A stretch of 64,000 nucleotides of DNA from Endozoicomonas sp965198415 (lineage in GTDB: Bacteria; Pseudomonadota; Gammaproteobacteria; Pseudomonadales; Endozoicomonadaceae): assembly GCA_965198415.1 (NCBI GenBank), contig CBDAPN010000032.1, positions 992,001 through 1,056,000 on the forward strand, written 5' to 3'. Both the position numbers and the translations under genes were made by a program. Shown piece after piece: positions 26,436 to 35,339 of the stretch (positions within the stretch are counted from its first letter, which is position 1; each line of letters opens with the position of its first letter). Under the pieces are notes generated by a model. That model made no database searches, was not told the origin of the DNA, and saw nothing but the letters and a program-made list of their open reading frames with translations.

Positions 26436-27500
26436 ATGTCTTGTAGAAATTATTTAAACAAAAACATTTTATTGCTTCTCACCCTATGCACCGCCCAACC
26501 AAAAGCGGAAGACCAGCCGCCTGCCGCCGTGCAGGTGCAGCCAGTTCATTATCAGCAGTATGCCCGACCAATTGAGGCCAGTGGCCAGTTATCTTACAAA
26601 TCCGTACAAACACTTTCTTTTAAGGTTTCAGGCCCTATTGAGAGTATTCAGGTTGAAGCAGGGGAGCGCATTGCAAAAGGCCAGCTGTTGGCACAATTGG
26701 CTCCGGAGGAGATTGATGCTCAGGTGGACGAAGCGTCGGCCAGAGTCTCTCTGGCGGCAAGTAATTTAGCGCGCTTTCAGCAGCTGCACAAAAGCAATGC
26801 GCTCTCTCTGGAAAAATTGCAAGCCGCCGAAACCGAACTGACCATTGCTAAAAGCAAGCTGCGAATCGCCCGCTTTAATCAGACCTATTCCCGCATCCAC
26901 GCCCCAGCCAACGGCTTGGTGCTTAAGCGCCATGTGGAACCCAACGAGCTGGTATCACCCTATCAACCCATTGTGGTGCTGGCGAATGAGAGCAAAGGCT
27001 GGATAATGCGCGGCAGCGTTACCGACCAAGACGTCGTGCGAATAAGCCCCACAGATCAAGCATCCATCCGCTTCGACGCACTACCAGGGCAATTGTTCAG
27101 CGGCAAGGTAACGCAAATAACGCCTATGGCAACCAGCACCGGCACCTTTGAGATTGAAATCAGCCTGACAAAGCCTGCTGCCGAACTGCGCTCCGGATTT
27201 ATCGGGCAAATCACCATTTACCCGCAAAAGAGCGATAATGTGGCACTAATCCCCTTGACTGCCATCACCCAAAGCGAGGTGAACAGCCTTAATCAAACAG
27301 GCAGCGTATTCATTGTCAGTAAAAACAACGACAAAAATGCACTTGCCGAACAACGCTCAGTCACGGTTGCTTTTATTAGTGACGGTATAGCCGCTATCAC
27401 CGACGGCCTAAAGCCAAACGAACAAGTCATCACCACCGGCGCCGGACTGCTGCGACACGGAGAAAAAGTCAACGTTGTTGCAGGAGTCCAAACACAATGA
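26436..27500 (+). CDS. RND efflux periplasmic adaptor subunit
   Basis: A 354-aa membrane-fusion protein with an N-terminal export signal (LLLLTLCTAQPKAED). It has a barrel-sandwich/lipoyl half (SYKSVQTLSFKVSGPIESI...GERIAKGQLLAQL), a coiled-coil hairpin (about residues 95-150), the second lipoyl half (YSRIHAPANGLVLKRHV) and a beta-barrel domain. It links an inner-membrane RND pump to an outer-membrane channel. Its stop overlaps the permease start by four bases (ATGA). No outer-membrane factor gene is nearby. Its first 88 bases are duplicated at 24582. Confidence 0.9.
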   Translation: MSCRNYLNKNILLLLTLCTAQPKAEDQPPAAVQVQPVHYQQYARPIEASGQLSYKSVQTLSFKVSGPIESIQVEAGERIAKGQLLAQLAPEEIDAQVDEASARVSLAASNLARFQQLHKSNALSLEKLQAAETELTIAKSKLRIARFNQTYSRIHAPANGLVLKRHVEPNELVSPYQPIVVLANESKGWIMRGSVTDQDVVRISPTDQASIRFDALPGQLFSGKVTQITPMATSTGTFEIEISLTKPAAELRSGFIGQITIYPQKSDNVALIPLTAITQSEVNSLNQTGSVFIVSKNNDKNALAEQRSVTVAFISDGIAAITDGLKPNEQVITTGAGLLRHGEKVNVVAGVQTQ

Positions 27501-30500
27501 AATTGCCTGCAATTGCGATCGCTAATCACCGCTTTACCATCGTAATCATTTTACTATTAGGGCTCCTCGGTGTTGTCTCCCTCAACTCAATGCCCCGTTC
27601 GGAAGACCCACAATTCAAATTTCCCGCCGCCATGGTTCGTGCGGTGTACCCCGGAACCAGTGCGCTGGATATGGAAAAGCTGATCGTCGACCCCATAGAA
27701 GAAGTAATCAATGAGTTGGACGACATTCGGGTACTAAAATCAGATATCGAAGATGGTTTGGCGGTCATCCAGGTAGAATTTCTTTATGGCACCGACCCGC
27801 AGGACAAATACGACGATGTTGTTGCAGAAGTCACTGGTATTCGGGACACTCTCCCAAATAATATCGCCTTACTAGCCATTGATCGCATCTCGCCAATAGA
27901 CGTTAATATTCTGCAAGTAGCCATAACCACCGCAGAGCACAGCTATCTGAGCTTAAAAAAACTGGCAGAAACCCTTGAAAAGCAGCTCGAAAGAGTGCCC
28001 GGAGTAAAAAAAGCCACCATTGAAGCCCTGCCGCAGCAGCAGCTTCACATCAATGCCAACCTCAGCAAAATGAAAGAGCTAGGTGTTGGCCTAGAAGATC
28101 TTCTGCAAGCCATACGACGTTCTGGAACCAATCTGCCCGGTGGTCATGTGTTAGCAGGAAATCTTCGCACCATTGATGTCGTTTTACTGTGCGAACCAGT
28201 GGTGATTTTCGCACCATTGAACAGATTAAAAGAACAGCGGTTTACTCTACACCGGGTAATATCATCTACGTTGAAGATATCGCCGATATTAAACTGGCTA
28301 ACCAGCTTCCTGCGTATCGTGCGCGGTACGATGGCGAACAAGCCGTATTTGTCAGTGTGGTGCAGCGTGAAGGCAGCAATATTTTTGCTGTCATGTCCGG
28401 GCTGGAAAACGTAATTGAACGCTTTGCAAAAACACTGCCTGATGGAGTGAATGTTGCCGTTGCTCATAATCAGGCAGAATCAGTCGATGAGCGGGTTACC
28501 CAATTCTTTGACAGCCTGTTACAAGGGCTGGTTTTGGTTGGCCTGTTGACGCTTTTGCTGCTCGGCTTGCGTTCGGCCACTGTCGTTATTCTTGCCATTC
28601 CGGTCTCCGTGTTGATTGGCCTTGCCTGGCTCGATCTGGCTGGCTTTGGGTTGCAGCAAATGTCGATTGCCGGGTTGGTTATCGCCTTGGGCCTGCTGGT
28701 GGACAATGCCATTGTGGTGACCGAAAACGTTAGCCGTTTTCTGCGTCAGGGTTTAAGTCCCCGAGAAGCCGCTGCCAAAGGAGCCAGTCAGGTAGGATGG
28801 GCGGTGGTCAGTGGCACCTTGACCACTGTGTTGGCGTTTGTGCCCATTTTGGGCTTACAAACCGGGGCGGGTAATTTCCTTCGCTCAATGCCGGTAACAG
28901 TGATCCTGACACTGATCGCCTCGCTGATAGTAGCCCTGACGCTGACGCCGCTGCTGGCCAGTCTTATTTTGCGCGGACAAACCCGGAAAAAAAATCCCAT
29001 CTTACTGCGCGCAGTACAGTCATTTGCCCATGGCAGTTATAAATCAATAGTCGTTTATTCTCTAAGACACCCTTGGCAGATTCTGATCATCGCTTCTACG
29101 GTGCTTTTTGGCTCCATTGTGCTGGCCGGTAAATTGGGTGTGAGCTTGTTCCCGAAGGCAGAAAAACCGATGTTTATGGTCAATATTGAACTGCCTGAAG
29201 GTGCCAGCTTTGATCAGACCGAAGCGATGTCCATGCAGGTTGAGAATATCCTGCAAGCCTACCCGCAGGTGCGCTCCATCAGTACCAATATTGGCAAGGG
29301 CAACCCACGGATTTATTACAATATTTTCCCTAAACGACAAGTGCCAAACTTTGCACAGCTAGTTGTGCGCCTGAATACCGGCAAGCTCAGTGAAGTTGAG
29401 CCTTTTGTTGCACAGTTGCGAGAGCAGTTTGCGCAAATACCCGGCGGCCGAATTACCGTAAAAGAGCTGTTGCAAGGCCCTCCCTATGAGGCGCCAATCT
29501 CTATTCGGGTGGTCGGTGATGATCTGAATCAGCTACTGATTGCCGCCCGGGATGTTGAAAAAATTATCCTCGACACACCGGGCACCGTAAACGTCGATAA
29601 CCCAATCGACAAGCCAAAGGTTGATCTGCATGTCAACATCAATCGAGAAAAAGCGGCTATGTACGGCGTGGCTATTCAGTCCATTGATGAAGTGATTCGT
29701 GCCAGCCTTGTTGGCGTAACGGTAAGTCAGTTTCGGGATGCCAGCGGTGAAGATTACCCGATCATTGTCCGCCAGCGTAAACTGGTCGATGATCGCCCCA
29801 AAATAAACGACTTTAACAGGATGATGGTGAAGTCCGCCTCCGGAGAGCTGGTTTCCATACGACAGTTGGTCACTCTGGAAATGAAAAGCGCCCTCCCGCG
29901 CTTTCAGCACCACATGACAGAGCGCATGGCCCGGGTCACCGCCGACCTCAAAGGCGGTTATCAGGCTGAGCCGGTTACCAACGCCATCGTCGAAAAACTG
30001 AACCAGTACGACTGGCCGCGCGGCATTACCTACCAAGTGGGTGGGGAGCAGGAGAAAAGGAAGGAGTCTTTTGACGGCATGACCAAAGTGTTATTGATCG
30101 CTATGCTCGGCATTTTTGCGGTGCTGGTGCTGCAATTCAACTCGTTCTCGCAACCGGCGGTGGTGTTTACCGCCATTCCGTTTGCGGTAACGGGGATGGT
30201 TTTGGCACTGTGGATAACAGGTTACACCTTTTCCTTTACTGCATTTATTGGGCTTACGTCGTTAGTGGGTATCGTTGTAAATAACTCCATCATTCTGGTG
30301 GACTATGCCAACCTACTGCGTAACAACGGTAAATCGTTGCAAGAAGCGATTATTGAGTCCGGCCAAACCCGGCTGCTGCCAATCCTTTTGACCACTATGA
30401 CCACGATTGGCGGGCTGTTGCCATTAACGTTATCCAATTCGGTAATGTGGTCACCAATGGGCTGGACGATCATCGGCGGGTTGATGGTTTCAACACTGTT

Positions 30501-30594
30501 GACACTGGTGGTCGTGCCGGTGTTGTATTTTTTGTTCAGCAAGCTGCAGGGTGAGTCGACAAAAGAATACAACTATGCACATAAAAACCGTTGA
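27497..30594 (+). pseudogene. RND efflux permease, interrupted by a one-base frameshift
   Basis: The N-terminal frame (from 27497) runs through the first helix and porter subdomain to LAGNLRTIDVV, then leaves the family frame. The rest continues from about 28186 (TVRTSGDFRTIEQIKRTAVY) to 30594 with all the usual helices, including AGLVIALGLLVDNAIVVTEN with the proton-relay Asp and the late VGIVVNNSIILVDYANLLR. Adding one T to the TTTT at 28182-28185 restores one frame; 3098+1 bases gives 1032 aa, the normal RND length. It may be inactive, or this may be a homopolymer sequencing error. The substrate is unknown. Confidence 0.8.
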
Positions 30595-30762
30595 TGGTCG
30601 TGTAGTTTTAATTTATAAGGAATCCCCTTAGTGGCTTTTGCCCTAAAAAGCTTGGGATAAATAGTATCAGTTTTTGAAATACAAGCAGATATTACGAAGC
30701 GGTTTCTAAGTATTAAAATGCAGGCATCAATGAAATTGACTGCCTGAAATAGAGGTAACAGA

Positions 30763-31977
30763 ATGTCAGAGCACTCCGTCGATCGTTCCACTTTTGATCA
30801 GGTTATGGTTCCCAACTATGCCCCTCAGGCCATGGTGCCAGTACGCGGGGAAGGATCTCGCGTGTGGGATCAAACCGGCAAGGAGTACCTGGACTTTGCC
30901 GGTGGTATCGCTGTTAACGCCCTTGGCCACTGCCATCCTGCTCTGGTTGCGGCACTGAAGAAGCAAAGTGACGTCTTGTGGCACTTGAGCAATATCTACA
31001 CCAATGAACCGGCGCTGGAGCTGGCCGAAGAGTTGATCAAAAGCACCTTTGCCGAAAAGGTTTTCTTTTGCAACTCCGGCGCTGAGGCCAATGAAGCGGC
31101 TTTCAAGCTGGCCAGAAAATACGCCTATGATAACTTCGGCCCGGAAAAAAACGAGATTATCTCGTTCTATAAATCGTTCCATGGCAGAACCCTGTTCACC
31201 GTCACCGTTGGTGGACAAAAAAAATACCGTGAAGGCTTTGAGCCGGTTCCGGGTGGCGTTTTGCACACGGAGTATAACGACCTTGAAGCATTGAAAACCA
31301 TGTTTTCTGAGCGCACCTGTGCAGTGGTGATCGAACCAATTCAGGGTGAGGGTGGCGTTATTCCTGCTGACCCGGAATTTATGCAGGGCGTTCGCGCTTT
31401 ATGCGACGAACACAATGCACTTTTGGTGTTCGATGAAGTCCAGTCAGGCATGGGGCGTACCGGTGACCTCTACGCTTACATGGGGCTTGGCGTCACGCCA
31501 GATATTCTCAGCAGCGCCAAATCTCTCGGTGGAGGCTTCCCCGTCGGTGCCATGCTAACTACCGACAAAGTTGCTAAAAGTTTTGGTTTTGGCACCCATG
31601 GCAGCACCTACGGTGGTAACCCGCTGGCCTGTGCTGTTGCTCTGGCGGTATTAAAAATCGTTAATGACCCAGCACTGCTAGCTAACGTTGGGCATAAACA
31701 CGACAGATTCTGTAAACATCTCGACGCCATCAACAGCAAATATGGCATCTTTGCTGAAGTGCGTGGCAAGGGTCTGCTCATTGGTGCTGAGCTGGTAGAA
31801 AAATACCATGGTCAAGGCAAGGCTTTTCTCGCTGCGGCAGCAAAAGAAGGGTTGATGATGCTGGTAGCAGGGCCGAATGTACTGCGTTTTGCTCCCTCTC
31901 TCATCGTTGCAGACGATGACATTGATGAAGGTATGGCGCGCCTCGAGAGAGCCGTTGCCAGTGTTGTCGCCGGTTAA
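30763..31977 (+). CDS. astC: Acetylornithine/succinylornithine aminotransferase family
   Basis: A 404-aa class III PLP aminotransferase. It shows LDFAGGIAVNALGHCHP, FFCNSGAEANEAAFKLARK, FDEVQSGMGRTG and the PLP lysine in SSAKSLGGGFPVGAM, all as in ArgD/AstC. ArgD (arginine synthesis) and AstC (arginine breakdown) cannot be separated by motifs. The following M20 hydrolase and DUF1338 genes favour a catabolic role; the other ast genes are absent. AGAGG precedes the ATG. Confidence 0.85.
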   Translation: MSEHSVDRSTFDQVMVPNYAPQAMVPVRGEGSRVWDQTGKEYLDFAGGIAVNALGHCHPALVAALKKQSDVLWHLSNIYTNEPALELAEELIKSTFAEKVFFCNSGAEANEAAFKLARKYAYDNFGPEKNEIISFYKSFHGRTLFTVTVGGQKKYREGFEPVPGGVLHTEYNDLEALKTMFSERTCAVVIEPIQGEGGVIPADPEFMQGVRALCDEHNALLVFDEVQSGMGRTGDLYAYMGLGVTPDILSSAKSLGGGFPVGAMLTTDKVAKSFGFGTHGSTYGGNPLACAVALAVLKIVNDPALLANVGHKHDRFCKHLDAINSKYGIFAEVRGKGLLIGAELVEKYHGQGKAFLAAAAKEGLMMLVAGPNVLRFAPSLIVADDDIDEGMARLERAVASVVAG

Positions 31978-31999
31978 TTTCTGGCAGGCTTTGGGGTAT

Positions 32000-32020
32000 C
32001 ACTCCCACAGGGTGGGAGTG
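32000..32020 (+). terminator. Perfect hairpin after the aminotransferase gene
   Basis: CACTCCCAC, 3 bases, GTGGGAGTG: a 9-bp perfect stem 23 bases after the stop. There is no T-run, so it may act as an attenuating or mRNA-stabilising stem rather than a terminator. Confidence 0.4.
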
Positions 32021-32062
32021 CATATCGCGGGAGGCCTGTGAATGTAAAACAAGAGACGTCGT

Positions 32063-33331
32063 ATGGCTAAGCCAACAACTAAACTTCCACCTGAAATTCT
32101 CCCCTGGCTGGAGCGGCTGAATGACCAGCAAGAGGAGATGCTGACGCAAACCATTGAGCTTGCCAATATAAACTCCGGCACTTTGAACTATGACGGTGTC
32201 AATCAGGTTCTGGAAAAGCTGCAACAACTCACCGCCCACCTCTCTGAAGACCAACAGCGTATACCCGTCGCCCCGTTTGAGGAAGTGAACGACAACGGAG
32301 ACATAGTTAAAAATCCTCTTGGTGATGCGCTGCGAATTCGTAAGCGTCCACAAGCCCCGCTACAGGTTTTTCTCTGCGGCCATATGGATACCGTGTTTCC
32401 CAAAGACAGCTCCTTCCAAAGCGTGCGCTGGCTGGACGATGAAACCATTAATGGCCCTGGCGTAACCGACTTAAAAGGCGGCATTTTGGTTATGCTCAAA
32501 GCGCTGGAAGTTCTCGAACAAAGCCCTTGGGCAGAACACATTGGCTGGGAAATACTGTTCAATCCAGACGAAGAGATTGGCTCGCCCGGCTCGGCTCCTT
32601 TGATTCAGGAGGCCGCTCAGCGGGTGAACTTCGGCATGATCTTCGAGCCGTGCTTTCCCGATGGAAGTCTGGCCGGGCAACGTAAAGGCAGTGGTAACTT
32701 TACCGTTATTAGCCATGGCAAAGCAGCCCATGCCGGGCGTGAACACCACCTTGGTCGCAACGCCATACGGGCACTGTGCGATTTTGTCTCAAAGATGGAC
32801 GACCTCAATGGACAACGCCCCGGCATTACCTTTAATCCCGGCTACATGCATGGCGGCGGCCCGACTAATATCGTTCCCGACCGCTGCATTCATAAATTTA
32901 ACATCCGCCTTGAGCATCCGGACGATGAACAGTGGTGTCTGCAAAAACTCAATGAGATCATAGACGACATTAACCAAAGAGATGGCATTGAGCTTGAGCT
33001 GCACGGCGGCTTTTCCCGCAAACCCAAACTGCTCAGTCCAGCCAATGAACAGCTGTTATCGCTGGCGCAAAACCTTGGACATGAGTTAGGTATACCGCTG
33101 GAAGTGAAACCCACCGGCGGCTGCTGTGACGGTAACAATCTGGCCTCGGCGGGGATTCCCAATATCGACACCCTTGGCGTTCAAGGTGGCGCCATTCATA
33201 GTGAACAGGAATATTTAAAAGTCAAAAGCCTTGTACCACGAGCACAACTCAGCGCCGCGCTGTTATTGACTCTGGCCTTTAACAAGGCAAATGGTGACCA
33301 GCTCGAATGGCTAACAAGAGGTGAACAATAA
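32063..33331 (+). CDS. M20-family metallohydrolase
   Basis: A 422-aa zinc amidohydrolase of the M20 (carboxypeptidase G2/ArgE-like) family. Expected metal and catalytic residues are visible: His107 and Asp109 in CGHMDTVF, Asp136 in TDLKGG, Glu170-Glu171 in DEEIGSPG, and a late His in GAIHSEQEY. The dimerisation domain is between about residues 215 and 325. The substrate is likely an N-acyl amino acid or a peptide. It starts 85 bases after the aminotransferase, and its TAA shares an A with the next ATG, so translation is coupled to the DUF1338 gene. Confidence 0.87.
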   Translation: MAKPTTKLPPEILPWLERLNDQQEEMLTQTIELANINSGTLNYDGVNQVLEKLQQLTAHLSEDQQRIPVAPFEEVNDNGDIVKNPLGDALRIRKRPQAPLQVFLCGHMDTVFPKDSSFQSVRWLDDETINGPGVTDLKGGILVMLKALEVLEQSPWAEHIGWEILFNPDEEIGSPGSAPLIQEAAQRVNFGMIFEPCFPDGSLAGQRKGSGNFTVISHGKAAHAGREHHLGRNAIRALCDFVSKMDDLNGQRPGITFNPGYMHGGGPTNIVPDRCIHKFNIRLEHPDDEQWCLQKLNEIIDDINQRDGIELELHGGFSRKPKLLSPANEQLLSLAQNLGHELGIPLEVKPTGGCCDGNNLASAGIPNIDTLGVQGGAIHSEQEYLKVKSLVPRAQLSAALLLTLAFNKANGDQLEWLTRGEQ

Positions 33332-34140
33332 TGCTTACAATACAACAGCTACTGGATGCTATGTGGCAGGATTATCTGGAACTAACGCCGGATGCACGCC
33401 CCATTCACCAGCTTTTCTCCGAAATGAACAACGGTGTTGTGGTGAATGACCACATTGCTTTGCGTACTTTTAATCTTGAGAAAGTGTCGCTGAATAAAAT
33501 CGCTGAGCCATTTCTGGCTGCCGGTTACAAGGCGATGGATGAATACCAATTTCCATCCAAAAAGCTGTACGCAAAATATTACCAACACGCCGATGAAACC
33601 CTGCCGAAAGTGTTTATCAGCGAGTTAAAGGTCGAAGAGCTGCCGCAGGAATGTCAGGAAATTATTCATGAGTTGGTCAGCCAGGTTCCTGAGGATGCCG
33701 TCAGGCAGCAAGGATTCTGTTTTTCCGGTCGTCCCTGGAATACCACCACAACGCAATACAAGGCTCTGGCCGAGCACAGCGAATACGCCTCTTGGCTGGC
33801 AGCCCACGGCTTTCGCCCTAACCATTTTACGGTGTCCATTAATCACCTGAGCTCCCACGACGACATCCAAAGCCTTAACCAGCTGCTGTTGGAAAATGGC
33901 TACGCCATGAACACCAGTGGCGGCATGATAAAAGGCTCACCTGAGGTTTTATTGGAGCAATCCTCAACCCTGGCTAAAGAGATCGAAGTCACCTTTACCG
34001 ATGACAACCTGCAAATCCCCGGCTGCTATTACGAGTTCGCTCTGCGCTACCCCATGGCCGATGGGCAACGCTATCAGGGGTTTGTAGCGGCTTCGGCGGA
34101 TAAGATTTTTGAGAGTACGGATGTGGCTGCCAAGGCCTGA
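33331..34140 (+). CDS. DUF1338 family, 2-oxoadipate dioxygenase/decarboxylase-like
   Basis: A 269-aa protein of the DUF1338 vicinal-oxygen-chelate family. A 2-His-1-Glu iron site is predicted at His41 (NDHIALRTF), His165 (RPNHFTVSINHL) and Glu235 (CYYEFALRYP). The family member HglS of Pseudomonas turns 2-oxoadipate into 2-hydroxyglutarate in lysine catabolism; that enzyme is much longer (about 460 aa), so the substrate here may differ. It overlaps the M20 gene by one base. With the aminotransferase it suggests breakdown of a basic amino acid. Confidence 0.82.
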   Translation: MLTIQQLLDAMWQDYLELTPDARPIHQLFSEMNNGVVVNDHIALRTFNLEKVSLNKIAEPFLAAGYKAMDEYQFPSKKLYAKYYQHADETLPKVFISELKVEELPQECQEIIHELVSQVPEDAVRQQGFCFSGRPWNTTTTQYKALAEHSEYASWLAAHGFRPNHFTVSINHLSSHDDIQSLNQLLLENGYAMNTSGGMIKGSPEVLLEQSSTLAKEIEVTFTDDNLQIPGCYYEFALRYPMADGQRYQGFVAASADKIFESTDVAAKA

Positions 34141-34250
34141 GCTACTGCTCAAACAGTCCTTGATGAAACCTCGCTGGCGTTGGGCGAAGTGGGAGATTGG
34201 AAGTAATACACTTCGACTTCGCTTGAGTAACTGCTCCTCGCCCTACTGCT

Positions 34251-34298
34251 CCCAAAGGGCATAAATCCCAAAGGGCATAAATACCCAAAGGGCATGAA
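34251..34298. repeat. Three copies of CCCAAAGGGCATAAAT
   Basis: Starts at 34251, 34267 and 34284, with a period of 16-17 bases. It is the reverse complement of the motif doubled at about 13174-13206, and a variant (CCCCAAAGGGGCATAAAG) is at about 21410. All lie just downstream of a gene. Confidence 0.85.
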
Positions 34299-34384
34299 GG
34301 CCAGGGCTTACGGTGATTTTGCTAATACAATTAAGGGGTTCAATTAGAGGTCAGGAAATGCGGTGTCGAGTTTCAGGGCAATAG

Positions 34385-34861
34385 TCAACTTCTGAAAGTA
34401 CATAATTTATTGCCGGCGCCGGCATCACATATGGCTAGCGTCGTATACCCAAACCCCCGGCGAAAAACCTTCAGCCGGTGCTCAGGGTCTTTTAAAATAA
34501 TGATATTATCACTAGTGAATGGGTGATTGGCGAAGTAAAAATAAGCGGAGTATGTTTTACCATGCCGATCAGGGAAAGTAATTACAAAACTCTGAATTGA
34601 ACCGATAGTGCCGCAAAATGTGTACGGAACTGACTTATATGTCATCTCAATTTTGACTTTGTCACCCGTCGGTGGAATTGTCACGAGCCTTGGGGAGACA
34701 CTTTTTATACAACGCTGCGACAGCGCCTTCATGTGAATATCTGGAGCACCATGCCCTGACATGGCATTTTTAACATAAAAGGTCGCATAGCCTGCCTTCA
34801 CTTCTAACGATTGTATAACGCTAACAAAAGTAACTATCAACAACATATATCTTAACTTCAT
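34385..34861 (-). CDS. Secreted uncharacterised 158-aa protein
   Basis: It begins with a signal peptide (MLLIVTFVSVIQSLEVKAGYA; cleavage near residue 22). The mature part is beta-rich and has four cysteines (RCIKS, TFCGT, ICDAG, LCTF) that may form two disulfides. I do not recognise the family. GAGG lies about 9 bases before the ATG. It is a single gene between AT-rich gaps. Confidence 0.6.
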   Translation of the reverse strand: MKLRYMLLIVTFVSVIQSLEVKAGYATFYVKNAMSGHGAPDIHMKALSQRCIKSVSPRLVTIPPTGDKVKIEMTYKSVPYTFCGTIGSIQSFVITFPDRHGKTYSAYFYFANHPFTSDNIIILKDPEHRLKVFRRGFGYTTLAICDAGAGNKLCTFRS

Positions 34862-35339
34862 CAGTTATAGCCTCTTTAGCACTTTAATAATTAACGTTTG
34901 ACTTTTACATAGTTAAAAGTAGCTGTTTTTTTAAAATTAGAAACCCACAGTCTTCTATATTGCAATCGGATCAATACAGTTTACTCATATTAGAGACAAA
35001 GCGCTTATTAGTAGCGAATAGTTGTTTAATTGAAAAATACGGTTGTTTCTATCACTGCCAAAATACAAAACAACCAATTTAAATTAAACAAATTATTCCT
35101 AACTACGCGCAATCTGATAATCTTGAATTACAATCTGAAAGCTTTGAGAACACCTTGACCGAACTGGTTAGTGTTGTGCTTGATGTTCGTTGCTAGAATT
35201 GCGTTAGACTAATTACAGGCATTCTGAACCGAATACTTGCTTTGGTAGAATTAGCGACACCTTCAGAGATAAAGACCCTGAAGGTGGTTAGCAGGTAAGC
35301 CTCCTGAGAGGCAAAACCAACATATTGGGTTAAACAGGT
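34862..35339. other. Intergenic region with two hairpins downstream of pnp
   Basis: About 480 AT-rich bases. Near pnp lie GCCTC-4-GAGGC (about 35312-35325) and CACCTTCAG-11-CTGAAGGTG (about 35258-35286), possible pnp 3'-end structures without strong T-runs. A 37-codon frame without a start codon (about 35080-35193) is not called. Confidence 0.45.

Larger units (their letters stand above)
24670..26523. repeat. Segmental tandem duplication, copy 2
   Basis: It repeats 21934 onward: the 5' end of paralog A, the gap 24847-25265 (same inverted repeat near 24990, nothing else), paralog D, its upstream region and the first about 88 bases of the adaptor gene. Compared with copy 1 it has small indels, for example loss of about 10 bases inside the paralog A remnant. 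Confidence 0.85.

Noticed and set aside
21493..26523. Insertion sequence as cause of the repeats
   Set aside because: No transposase, no terminal inverted repeats and no target duplications; the copies carry chromosomal gene ends, so recombination explains them better.
35080..35193. 37-codon open frame downstream of pnp
   Set aside because: No start codon, short, AT-rich; chance is likely.
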